In this document: positions 47,931 to 58,800 of the stretch, one piece after another
Layout of the letters: every line of letters begins with the position of its first letter
Position numbering within the stretch: the first letter of the stretch is position 1
Assembly (NCBI GenBank): GCA_019022495.1
Contig: JAFEKR010000022.1
Span: 806,001-870,000 of the forward strand
Direction of reading: 5' to 3'
Source: Epichloe hybrida
Lineage: Eukaryota > Ascomycota > Sordariomycetes > Hypocreales > Clavicipitaceae
DNA length: 64,000 nucleotides
Notes under the pieces: generated by a model
Database searches by the model: none
What the model saw: the letters and a program-made list of their open reading frames with translations, nothing else
What the model was told of the DNA's origin: nothing
Position numbers and translations under genes: made by a program

Positions 47931-48957
47931 AGTAAGCTTTAGTTAATATATAAGCGCCCCTATACCTCTTGCCTAGCTATCCCTTTGTTCTTACATATTC
48001 CCCTTATAGCTTCCTATTTTAAAGTGTTGTTTAATATCGCATGTAGGCATTAGGTCTTTAGGTATTAGGTCTCAATAATCTTCGCGTTTAATGGCTTGTT
48101 ATTAGTCTTTAAGGTCTTTAGGTGATTGCTTTTAACAATCTTTAGCAATCTTATTAGTGGCTTATTAGACCTCTTCTATGAGGAATGCTTTGATTAATAT
48201 CCCCTTAGTAATAATCTCTTTAATTAGGGATTTAGTCGCGATCTCTTCAATTAAGGCGTTGGCTATAATCCCTTTAATTAACACTTTAGCTTAGTCCTTA
48301 GGGTCTTTATAGTCTTTAGTCTTAGGCTATAGTAGTCTTATCTCTTCTTAAATCACTTATTATAAGGCAGCTACTACTAAAAGACCTTAACCTTAAGTAA
48401 TGTAAACACCACTATCTCATAGGGAGCTTTAGAGTTCCTATATAATCTCACTAGAGGCTTATCTAAAGGTATCCCTCAACTAACCCTTAAAGTTCTCTTT
48501 AAATAACTCCTAGAGGTTATTACACCTTAATACTTACTAAGGTTAATAAATCTTATAATTTAATTATTAAGTTTAGATTATGTAGTAGTCTCTAGGTTTA
48601 GTTTAATAGACTCTTTCTAGTCTTTTATAAGGGTATAGGAAAGGGGTTATAATTACCTTAGTAATTTATCCTTTAAAGATCTTGCTTAGGGTATTGTGTA
48701 TAGAGGTGCAAAGACTATTATAGTTAATTATAATAAGGGAAAATAAGAGTAAGGGCAGAGGGGGGGGTCTTTATAGATGCCTATTAAAAGGAATAGAGCT
48801 TGTTAGTTGTTTAATTGTATCAGATAATATCATTAGTAATAGCCCTAATGATTGATTTAAGTTAGCTAGCTTAGCTAAGGTTATTTAACGTTAGGTTTGA
48901 AATAAATGCCTCATAGTAATAAATTCGGTTAGTTAGTTAGTTTTCTTGTAATAGATA

Positions 48958-49496
48958 TATATTGTTTACGCTAGATAGCAATTTATGCTTTGACTAGTAC
49001 TCCTGCGGTAATATTGCTTTGTAGTAGGAAAACCATACTAGGTTACTAATTATCTAGTTACCTAGATAACTAGTTAGTTGCCTAGTTAGGTAAAAAACTT
49101 ACTACGATTTGTTATACTATGTACATAGTTCTAACTCGTAAGTGTTTAATATTTACATAATCCTGCTTACAACGATATTCCCCTCTAACTATCCCTGTTT
49201 TCTTTAATCTAGTTCCTAAATCCCTAAATTATGCAATATAGTTACAAACCCTAGCTTAAAATTAGACCCTAGAGCTCTAGGTATCCTAGCTAATTTATAT
49301 AGCAAAGTAGCTTATTTAATTCGCTTATAATACAAAGAAAAGTAGGGACCTAAACTTACTTTTCTTTGTATTACGATTGGTTTAATTTTTAGAGGTGTGA
49401 CTAAGATCTCTAAAAATTATGCCTCGTGCGGGATTCGAACCTATAACCTGCGACCCAGAATAGGTCTCCACAGCGTGTAACCACCACGCCACGGGG
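48958..49496 (-). mobile_element. SINE-like retroposon with tRNA-derived head
   Basis: A 539-bp insert in the Copia leader, flanked by exact 14-bp duplications TCTTGTAATAGATA (48944-48957 and 49497-49510). Read on the minus strand it starts with a tRNA-like sequence (49496-49420) holding internal pol III boxes, then about 460 bases of unrelated body. It ends near GCGTAAACAATATA at the left. A tRNA head, a non-tRNA body and a retroposition-type duplication are the SINE hallmarks. It is less AT-rich than the surrounding Copia sequence, so probably younger. Confidence 0.75.
49420..49496 (-). tRNA. tRNA-like head of the SINE (pseudo-tRNA)
   Basis: On the minus strand it has an A box (TGGCGTGGTGG) and a perfect B box (GGTTCGAATCC). 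The D arm can pair CGTG/CACG. The acceptor pairs 5 of 7 bases and the T stem 3 of 5; most mismatches become pairs if G-to-A RIP changes are reversed. The anticodon arm can pair only with an oversized loop of about 14 bases, so no anticodon can be assigned. Because it starts exactly at the target duplication, I read it as a SINE promoter rather than a working tRNA gene. Confidence 0.6.
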
Positions 49497-49777
49497 TCTT
49501 GTAATAGATAGTAAAATTAATAATTAATAATAATATCCTAGATAAATATAATAAAGTTATATCCCTAAGCCTAAGGGTTAATAAATTAATTCCTTAGAAG
49601 CCTAATAAGCTTATAACTAGAATTCTAGTCTTTTTCTTTAGTATACTTATATAGTTATACCTCTTTACTATAATAACTATTATAGTATAATAAGGGGTAG
49701 TAGTAGTAGTATTTATAAAAATATTTCTTTTTATAATACTTAGCTTATTTATAATTATAAAGTTAACTACTAATTAG

Positions 49778-50035
49778 TATTAGTTACACTAAGGTGCTTA
49801 TATAAGTAAGATAATTTTATAATATTAAAGTTAATAATAATTAGATAGCTTACTAGGAAAAAGGGAGAAGAGAGGGAAAGTCTAGATAATAGAAAAGTAA
49901 GTAAAACTTATAAGTAAGGTAAAAGGAAAAGTAGTAAATTAATGTATTTAATTAGATTACGTGCATTACGCTAGACCTATAACTAGTCTAGTCTTTAGCC
50001 ACAATTAAGCTAATGAATCTCCGAAGGGTTTAACA
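49778..50035 (-). repeat. Copia-1-type 5' LTR (divergent copy)
   Basis: A 258-bp LTR. The outer end reads TCTCCGAAGGGTTTAACA on the plus strand, equivalent to the Copia-1 LTR start. Confidence 0.82.
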
Positions 50036-50378
50036 TTAATATAATCTTATAAATTAGAAAGTAATTTTATAAAGAATATAAAAGTATAAGTTTTCTTTAA
50101 AGCTTATTCCAGGTATTTCTCTAGTAAATCTAAGTAAATACTAAACTTAATAAAACTATTACATTCCCTTTACTTTATATTTTCTAGCTATATAGCTATT
50201 TATATATTATAGCTTATAAAGTCCTTAAGTAATATAAAAGTTTAGGCTTAAAATTTATCTTAGTTATCCTTAAGGTAATCCCAACTATTAGCTAGTTATT
50301 TTTTAATATATTAGTTTTATTTAGCTTAATAGTTTATATATATATAATTAAGTATAAAGAAAATCCTTTAGTTATTAT
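50036..50378 (+). other. Unassigned A+T-rich spacer
   Basis: About 340 bases with stops in all frames; I recognise no element. It lies between the divergent Copia LTR and retroposon A copy 3. Confidence 0.45.
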
Positions 50379-51125
50379 TGATTTTTAATTTTTTTGGGGG
50401 TCATTGGCTGTGGCTAATGCATCTAATTTTTAAGGAACTAAAAAAATTACTAGTAATACCTAGCTAGTGCTATATATAATAACTAAATTTAATAATCACT
50501 ATAGTGTTAGGTAAAATATTAAGAAATAAGCTTTAAGCTATATATTTAAGGGCTAAAAAGTTAATATAAAGTTTGTAATAAACTTTATAGCTATAATTAT
50601 ATAAGATATAGTTATAATTCGCGACCATAGTTAAACTTAAATCCATTTAAGTTTTACTTATAGTATAAATTAATATAATTCCCCTTTCCTTTATAACTAT
50701 ATTTATTCTATCTCTCTATATCTCTTCTATCTTATAACTTATTCTTTAAAGCTTTAAGGTAAACTTAAACCCTAAAATAATAATATAACTTATCCTTAAT
50801 TACAGCTAATCTAATTCCAAACTAATAGACGCACTACATCTAATTACTAAGTAGGTCATAGGCTACTAATTAACTAATTAATAACTAACTAATTAGATAA
50901 TAGTATAGCCAAAGGTAATAAAAAAGATACCACACTATCTAAAATATTAAATAATATTATAAAAGAGAAGAAAAGTAAAGGAAAGAAAAGGGAAGATAAA
51001 TCTAACCTAAAGATAATTAATAGTATTTATAATATAAGGGAGAAAATACTAAAAAATAAGGGTAAGCCTAATAATAAGCTTTATAAGGTAAATAAAAAGA
51101 AGTTAAAGGAATAGGGTGTTAGGGT
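50379..51125 (-). mobile_element. Retroposon A copy 3 (variant)
   Basis: The 3' half (50379 to about 50900, T-rich start then GGGGGTCATTGGCTGTGG) matches copies 1 and 2. The 5' half (about 50910-51125) is different, purine-rich on the plus strand. It may be a subfamily or a chimera. I could not find its target duplication; the right edge near 51125 meets a CAGAGC-ended array. Confidence 0.6.
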
Positions 51126-51141
51126 GTAGTAAGCAGAGCTT

Positions 51142-51262
51142 TGTACTACACTACACTACACTACATACTACACTACACTACATACTACACTACACTACAT
51201 ACTACACTACACTACATACTACACTACACTACATACTACACTACACTACATACTACACTACA
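51142..51262 (+). repeat. Tandem array of CTACACTACACTACATA
   Basis: About six units of roughly 18 bp built from CTACA steps. It is the same short-repeat family as in repeat R. Confidence 0.88.
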
Positions 51263-51344
51263 ATGAAATTTTTCTACTACATGTAGTATTTGTAGTATTT
51301 TGTAGTATTTGTAGTATTTTGAATTTTTTAATAATATAATAGCT

Positions 51345-51480
51345 TATACTAGCTTAGCTTATAATAGCTTATAATAGCTTATAATAGCTTATAATAGCTT
51401 ATAATAGCTTATACTAGCTTATAATAGCTTATACTAGCTTAGAATAGCTTAGAATAGCTTAAAATAGCTTAAAATTACTT
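51345..51480 (+). repeat. 10-bp array (AATAGCTTAT type)
   Basis: About 13 units, with TACTAGCTTA, AGAATAGCTT and AAAATAGCTT variants toward the right edge. The degeneration is graded. Confidence 0.85.
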
Positions 51481-51872
51481 AGAATAAGTAAGAATAGCTT
51501 TTATTACTTTATAATATTATAAGTGTTAAAGTTTAATTAAGTTTAAATAATAAATAACTTAAATAAAAACATTAGTAAGTATTAGTAAATTACTATAGAA
51601 AAAGCTTTACTTTTTAGTTATTTAGTATTTTAAGGTTTATAAAAATATTAGTAAAATAAAATACTTTTCTTTCTTATGTTTTTTTAAAATAATATTTAAA
51701 ATAATAATAGTAGAAATATATTATTTACCTTAGTTAGCTTTCTATATAGCTAGTACTAGTACTTTAGCTATAATAGTAATAATAATAATAATAAACTTTA
51801 ATATCTCTTTTTTCTTTAACTAGATTATAAAAAAAGTATAAAAGCTAGTAATAAATAAAAGATATATCTAAC

Positions 51873-52128
51873 TGTTAGTTACACTAAGGTCCTGCGCAAG
51901 TAATAAATCCCGTATGATTAAAGTCAATGATAGATAGATAGCTAGCTAGGAAAGAGAGAGAAGAGAGGGAAAGTCTAGATGCTAGAAAAGTAGGCGAAAT
52001 CCATATGTAGGGCAAAAGAGGGGGTGGCGAATTGATGTAGCTAATTATATTGCGTGCATTGCGCTAGACCTACAATTAGTCTAGTCTTTGGCTACGATTA
52101 AACCAATGAAAATCTAAAGGAATTAACA
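51873..52128 (-). repeat. Copia-1 3' LTR (copy d)
   Basis: A 256-bp LTR from TGTTAGTTACACTAAGG to AGGAATTAACA on the plus strand, matching the complete copy in reverse complement. Confidence 0.88.
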
Positions 52129-52629
52129 CTAGTAGTCTCTCTTTTTCCTTCGTGGCTAAAGAGCTCAAAAACGTAATAAAAATCAGATTAAAGGAAAGTG
52201 TACACTAGTAAATCCCTTAATAGGAATCCGCTGCTCTGATTAGCTGTTGTGGCATTAGTTAATTAAATTAATCCGTTAGTCCTTGCCTAAGCTCCTATCC
52301 CTTAATATCACAGGTCTCTTCACCTATTCTTTAATATAAATCATTAATTCGTTCGAATTAATTAAAGAGGAAAGTAATGAATTTGGTAATGCTTTTGTTA
52401 TCACATTCGCTAGATTATTATTACTATTAATCTATCTGACTTCGTAGATCTTATGCCTTTTGTATAATTAATGAAGAGCTATAATATTAATTATTAGTCT
52501 CTTCTCCTTTATGGTTCCTAGCTTTATAAGATATTTATATAATAAAAAAGAATTGGTATAGAGAATTATAGGAATTCAAGGTATCTTTAATTAATCCGTA
52601 ATCTAATATAAAGTTGTGGAAATTGCGTA

Positions 52630-54905
52630 GGCAATGTCTGCGCCTTAAACTATACTATATAACTTAGAGGCAAGCACGCTATAAGTAACTCTCTTACTCT
52701 TTGTTAAGCTATATGTAATAATATTGCCTTTTATAATAAAGGTATTGTCGTCTTGTATTATCTCGTTGCTAATTACAATCACGTATCTAATCTGTAAGCT
52801 TAGATCCTTGTTGTTAGTAAGCAATCTATCTATAAACATGAAGAGCTTTGCCTCTTTAAGAACCAAAGGGATATATTATAGTCTACGTTATTAATTCTTA
52901 ATCTACTACTTAAGGCGTTTATTAAGGTATATAATATCTTCCCTAGAGGGTTCTTAGTGTTAAGCTGTAATTAATAGGTTATAGGAAGCTTCTAGTTAAC
53001 ACATAGTTACAATATAGCTTCCTTAGGCTTATTGTTTTATATAGTCTTGCTTTACTATTAGGGATTAAGGATTAACTTTCTTAATCTTTTAACTCTAGCC
53101 CTTCTAGGTTAAGATTAATAAATTATTAGTGTTTTAGGTTAAGATATACCCGTTGAAGATAAGGGGATTCTTAGCGGTTAATCGTTGCTTTTCTTTAGCT
53201 ATGAAATTAGCCTTCTAGAGCTCTTTCTCTTCTTTTTAGAAGAAGTTATTATTACTTAGGCCTAATATATCGTTAGTTTGTATTCTAATAATACTAAAGA
53301 GATTCTTATTATTTAGAGCTATAATTAATAAGTAAGGATTATAGGTTAAAGTTATTATATTAAGGTTATCCCTATGGTAATAGAAGTATATTGCCTACTA
53401 GTAGGTTCTGGCCTCTATGATCCTATAAAGAGGTCTAATTAATTCAATCATAGTTCCTTCTAGGAAGAGGTGTGTAATTTGCTTTAGGATCCTTATAATA
53501 ATTAGCCTCGTTAGCATTATGTGTAATTAAGTGTAGGCTTACGTGATATTGCGAATCTAAAGGTAAATGCCTCTTCTTCTTAATAATAAAGCAATAGCTA
53601 TAATTAGTCATTAGCTTGCACGTTGTATTGTTAGCGATTGCGTTAGGATAAATTCCTTTCCTTTATTATTATAGCCTTATATAACAAGATAAGATTTCTT
53701 ATATAGCAAGTCTATTCCTTTGCCTTTAATCTCTCTAACTATACAAGAATTAAAGATTCTATAACCTCTATGCTTTACTAGGTTAAACTTAACGAATTTA
53801 AACATATTACAAGCTTATAAAGTGTTAATCTTAGCTTAATTAAACTACTTAAAGGGTTTTCCTAGGGTTATAATCTTCCCTTCTTAGCGGAGTTAAAGAG
53901 TAAGGTTCTAATTAGCCTCTTCCTTTACTATAAGGAATGCTATGCTTAGTATCCCTCTAGTTATAACCTCTTAAATAAAGGCCTCCTCTTAATCTTCGTT
54001 CATAAGTACATAGAGCTAGACTAGGCTAATGTCCTTCTTAGGGCTATAAGGTTTTCTTTTCCTTACTTTTATTCCTTTAGAGTGTAGTAATAAGTCTTTA
54101 ACTTAATAGCTTCCCCTTAGGGCCTTTTAGGCTTTATAAGCCTCTTTATTAGACTTTCTTACACTTATAAATTACACTATAAGGGCCTTTCTTAGTCTCC
54201 CTTGCTTTCTCTTAGCTAGTACTTATAGCTCTTTGCTTTCTTCTATTAGGGAATCTCTTTTAGTAGTAATAGTTAGTTATATAATCACTTCTTCCTCTAT
54301 ATTATTAGGCTCTATCTCCTACTACTCTAGTCCCTCCGTAATATATAGGTCTTTATAGTAAGGCTTTACTACTATAGAGCGGAACTTTACTAGGCTATAG
54401 GGTATATTAACTATATAGGTCTCTCTATTAGTAGCAAGTAGCTTATAAGGGCTATACTAGCTACCTTTCTCTCTTCACACGTGTACATTAGCTTGTAAGG
54501 GTAGCTAATGTATAAGCGCTATATTAGGGCTATTCTAGGCTTTAAGGGTATTATAAACCTGCTATAAAGCTAGATAGTAGCGGACTTTATTAGTAGCTTT
54601 ATAAATTACTTTAGCATATTAAATAATAGAGACGCTTAGTAGTAACTTATTTGTTATTCGCAGGTAGCCTCCGAAGACTAGTAGGGTTAGGATAATACTA
54701 TTTAGGCCTGTAGAATTATTAATTACTTTAATAGCTATTTAAAGGCGTTGCTCTAGCGTGAGTTCTGTCCTAATTAAGTCTATGATAATGTTGTAAGCTT
54801 AGCGTAAAGGTCCGTGATATCTCTTAACCTTTCCGATGCTATTGTAGGCTTTAATTAGCATCTTATTAGTCTTAATTAATATTAGTTAAGTATAGTGCTT
54901 AAACT
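52630..54905 (-). pseudogene. Copia-1 pol, C-terminal part (copy d)
   Basis: RNase H is unusually well preserved. At 52866-52645 a frame stays open for 73 codons with LFMFIDRLLTNNKDLSL, then an IIQDDNTFIIKGN block, then SVLASKLYSIV. Reverse transcriptase follows at about 53850-53150 and integrase sequence at about 54905-54580, with scattered TAG/TAA. The open stretch is residual, not a separate gene. Confidence 0.8.
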
Positions 54906-54909
54906 TAGC

Positions 54910-55184
54910 CAGAGCATTGTTGTATTGTATTGTATTGTATTTTTTGGCCCTTCGATGTATTGTATTGTATTGTATTGCCCTATGTATTGCATTGTGCATT
55001 GTATTGTATTCAAAATACAATACAATACAATACAATACATACAATACAATGTATTGTTAGGGAAAAATATAAGTGGGGTATTATATAAATTCATTATATA
55101 GTAGATGTTTTAAATAATCTAATTATAGTATTCTTATTTTTATATATAATTTAGTTATTTATTTAAAAATCTATTAAGTTTTAG
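54910..55184 (+). mobile_element. CAGAGC-ended element with TGTATT repeat core
   Basis: Starts CAGAGCATTG and is followed by TGTATTGTATTG arrays that turn into CAATACAATACA, giving a long palindrome (54920-55055). Then come TTGTTAGGGAAAAATATAAG and TGGGG, and an A+T-rich tail matching 62290-62430. The start and the TTAGG...AAGTGGG block are as in repeat R, but the core is TGTATT rather than TGTAGT. It is interrupted at 55184 by Copia-2, with TTTAG duplicated. Confidence 0.6.
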
Positions 55185-55494
55185 TGTTGGAACAAAGGTG
55201 ATATCAATCGCGCGTCGTAGCCGCAATTACCTGGCAGAAGCTCGGGCCGCGCGCGGACCCCACACGTGACCTATAACCTAGTACGTTAATTAGCTAGGAA
55301 ATATAGGGACATAAACGCGTAACCCCTTTTCCCTTTATATATTATAACTTCTAGCCTTTTACCTCTCTTTTCCTAAGAACTTAAAATCAATCATAATAAC
55401 AGATAACGCAGCCTAGAATAAATAATCAATAACAATACTATTCTTTAGGCTCACGACTATATTATATTAAATTTAATGCCCTATAAATCCAACA
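55185..55494 (+). repeat. Copia-2 5' LTR
   Basis: A 310-bp LTR with a GC-rich block at about 55210-55260 (CGCGCGTCGTAGCCGC, GGGCCGCGCGCGG) that lacks CpA targets and has escaped RIP. The sequence inside begins CTAATTAGTAGTTACC. Confidence 0.93.
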
Positions 55495-55899
55495 CTAATT
55501 AGTAGTTACCTTCACAAATAACTACGTAGTCTTTAAACACCGCAGATTAGCAAGGTTAATTAGAAGAGGTAGCTTATCTAATAATAACTCGCCTTATAAA
55601 ATAGGAGGGCTATATTTAATAATAAGTTATGCTAATGGAAAGGTATAATATAGCTCTCTTCTTACTTTAGTATTAATATCTATATCTATATAGACTCTAA
55701 AATAACAAAGAAAGGTTTAACGCTAGTAGCTAAGCTATCCCCTTATCTTTCTTTGTTATATATTCTATCACACATTTAAAGTCAACTACCTCACCTTATA
55801 ATCCTTCACATCTAAAACACAAAACACATTACAAAATCACAGTTATACCCCTTATCTTCTTATATCACAAGATCTGCCTCCCTTAATCAATTATAATAT

Positions 55900-58800
55900 T
55901 AAATACAGCTAGACTATCTAGGACCTCTAGTTAATTCAGAGTTCCTAGCGAGACTAATAGCTATAACAATACTATAGAAGGCATTAAAACAGGAGATAAT
56001 AATAAATACCTAGATAAAGGAAAAACCCCTATTTACACTAACCTATACCCCTATATCTTTACAAGGCTTAAATAACATATTATAGAAGAACTACTCTAAT
56101 AAATAGGAGGTTCTAAACATAAAGAGATAAAAACACCTAAGGAAATTAGTCTTTATATCCTTATAAATACTAAATAATATAAGGAGTAAGGGTTATTTAG
56201 AAGAACACTATTCTCTAAATTTAGTAATAACTTCTATAAATAGTTAAGGGATAAGTTCACGGAAGGGAGAGACCTTTTATAGAACAGACTCCAAGACTAT
56301 CTTCTTTATAATAGAGTATACATAACCATTAGAAGAGGCATAAAGATAGTAAATAACCTTAAAGAAGTAGTAAACTAAGAAGAATTTAGATTTTAGACTC
56401 TTAAAGAAATTAAAGAGGCTAGGAAAAAGTACATAGGCTTCTAAAAGAACCTATAGAACAAAGAGTTCTTCTATAATCTACTAGATAATAGTAATATTAG
56501 AACTAGGTAACCTACCCTATTACCTTGTTTATTAGTATAATTACTATTAAAAGGATTAATAAGCTAGACTCCCCTAGGAAGACTAAACTAATCCCCTCTA
56601 GGAAGGCCTAGTTAATCTCCCCTAGGAAGGTTAATTAACCTAGAGTTAAGACCGCCTAAGAATACTATTCGCAAGTATTTACAGGTAACTCCCCTACCTA
56701 TACCTTCACTAGAGGCAAGTTAGTAGTATTACCCTAGTAACACCGCTAATAATACCCCTAAGCAAGAGAGTTACTAATAGAGGTAACCTATGCTATCTAG
56801 GGCTAGTAGTATACTTATTAGCATAGCTTAAAGAGCTATAATTCCTCCTTCCTAATATAAGGAAGAGAAGGATTAGAGGGAATAATAAGCCCTAAGGGTA
56901 CTACTTATAAAGCTACCCTCTTACTTCCTAAAGACCTTACCACCCCTTCTATAAATATAAAGGGAAACACCTAGAGGACCCCTATAGACCTAGAGACCTT
57001 TACTAAAGTAAATTATTAACCTATCTAAGGTATACCCTAAAGAATAACTCTATAGCGCTAATAACTATAATATCCTTAAATTAAAGCTTTAGATATTCCG
57101 TAGAAAGTGTAAGTTACTTAATATCTAGCCTAAATAAGCTAGTTATGCTTTTAAGGTTATATTTAAAGACAAAGCACTATAATACTATACAAACCACCTC
57201 TCTAAACCTAGATAACCATAAGATCTCCCTACGCTTATTAGCTATATAAGAGAATAATTTAAAACTAAGGATATATAGCAAAGATATCTACTAGAGTAAA
57301 ATAACACTTCCCTATAAGGAATAGTAAATAATAACCTAAGTAAGTTAATAATCAAATACTTTAATAAACTCATAGAAAGACTAGCTATCTTATAATAAGC
57401 AGTGCCTAAAGTAAGCTAAACTAAAAGGGCACTTTAGAATTAACTTATTAGAGCCTATTATAGTATTCTAGAGTAGAGAGGAGCGATTATAGATCCGCTA
57501 GACAGACTACAAGAGTTCTATAAATAGATTAGAATAACCCTTTATCTTATTAAGGAAGAGAAGAAAAACTATTAATAGTTCCTAACTAAAGCTATAACCC
57601 TAGAATAATTCTAGACTAACTAAAGATATAATAGGAATAGAAAAGAGACCTAATACCCCTTAAAACCATAAGAAAGAGGAGGTACTCCTTACACAAAGAA
57701 GTGCTATATATATAGCAAGGAAGGATGCTAGTTATCTAAGCACCCTAAAGAGAACTATAAGAAGGTATATTAACGCTTTAAGAACTACTACCTTACAGAT
57801 CTAACCAATAACTTATATTATTTATTTCTTACCTAGTATAAGGGAGAACATAAGTCCTAACCCCTTATTAATAACAAAATCGCTTAGTATATAAAAAGCA
57901 TTAGATTTAATAATAGCCCTAATAATACAGATAGGCTAGTACCTATAAGCTTCTTTACTCATAGAACCTAGATTAATAGCAAAAGAATAGTTTAATTCCT
58001 AACAAGGCAAGTAGCTTATTATAGTCTAAGCAAAGAAGACCCCTTTTAGCAGGAACTCATAAACAAAGCCCTAGCAACATTTATATTAGAAGATTGCTAT
58101 TCCTATACAACATTCTAAGGGATTATGCCTAATATAGAAGCCGCAAAGTTCTCTATAGTAAGGCACCCTTAATTTCTTACTTTACAATGTTAGATGCCTA
58201 CATTATAGCTTAATAAATCAATAGAGAAAAAGGCATTAGTTAGATTTAGCGTAGGAGACCTAATTATTACGCTTAGAGCGGCTAATATGCTTACTCCCTT
58301 TAGAAATATTCTCTTTTAGGTTATCCCTATAAACACTCTATTTCTCTTATCCCTTAATAATATAGACTATCTAAAGATTAACTTTAATATCTCTAAGAAC
58401 ACACTATAACAAGGAAATATCAAAGTCCCTATTATACACAAATAAGGCCACGCCTAGATGCTTCTTATATAGAAAGAAGAAGCAGTTACTTAGAGCTACC
58501 TTATAGAAAGCAAGCTATAGTAATTACACCGCCGCTTTAAATATCTATTAATCCAACGCCTACATAAGGTTCTCTGTAAATCAGGGCATAATATTAACAT
58601 TAAAGCTATTAAGGAGCTAATAAGAATTTGCTACTAATACTAGATACACACAAATAGCCCTAATTGCTTTAAGTTTACCCTTAAGAATAAGTGTAGCTTT
58701 AATTATAAAGTAATAGTAAATATCTTTTACCTAGATAGTAACTGCCCTATACTCTACGCTATAGATATAGCTATAGCATTTAACACAGTAAAATTCCTTA

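Larger units (their letters stand above)
47931..50035 (-). mobile_element. Divergent Copia-1 relative: 5' LTR and gag part, with SINE-like insert
   Basis: A minus-strand 5' fragment. The LTR (49778-50035) and leader match Copia-1, while the gag region (about 48340-48700) aligns only loosely with copy a around 4100-4220, suggesting a subfamily. 47931-48340 is presumably more of gag; it has mixed composition and is less RIPed. The leader is split at 48957/49497 by a tRNA-headed insert with a 14-bp duplication. Integrase and reverse transcriptase are absent. Confidence 0.65.
51131..51710. mobile_element. Half of the foldback element (right-half copy)
   Basis: Starts CAGAGCTTTG, then a TACTACACTACAC array (51142-51262), ACATGTAGTATTTGTAG text, a 10-bp AATAGCTTAT array (51345-51480), and an outer arm (51530-51710) matching 28680-28860. 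The left half seen in the 27.8-kb copy is absent. Confidence 0.6.
51873..54909 (-). mobile_element. Copia family 1 fragment (copy d): 3' LTR, RNase H, RT, part of integrase
   Basis: The minus-strand 3' part of Copia-1. The 3' LTR is at 51873-52128, and the internal region is collinear with 26900 down to about 24420 of the complete copy. It stops at 54909, where a CAGAGC-ended TGTATT-rich element begins. RNase H, reverse transcriptase and part of integrase are readable. No 5' LTR is present, so the 54909 junction is a truncation or an insertion whose far side is lost. Confidence 0.87.

Noticed and set aside
49420..49496. Functional tRNA gene
   Set aside because: Acceptor and T stems have mismatches, the anticodon loop is oversized, and the sequence begins exactly at a 14-bp target duplication, so it is better read as a SINE head.
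54882..55101. Two overlapping open frames on opposite strands of about 70 codons
   Set aside because: Both are translations of the TGTATTG/CAATACA repeat palindrome; the repetitive I/Q/Y/N and C/I/V text comes from the repeat, not from a protein.
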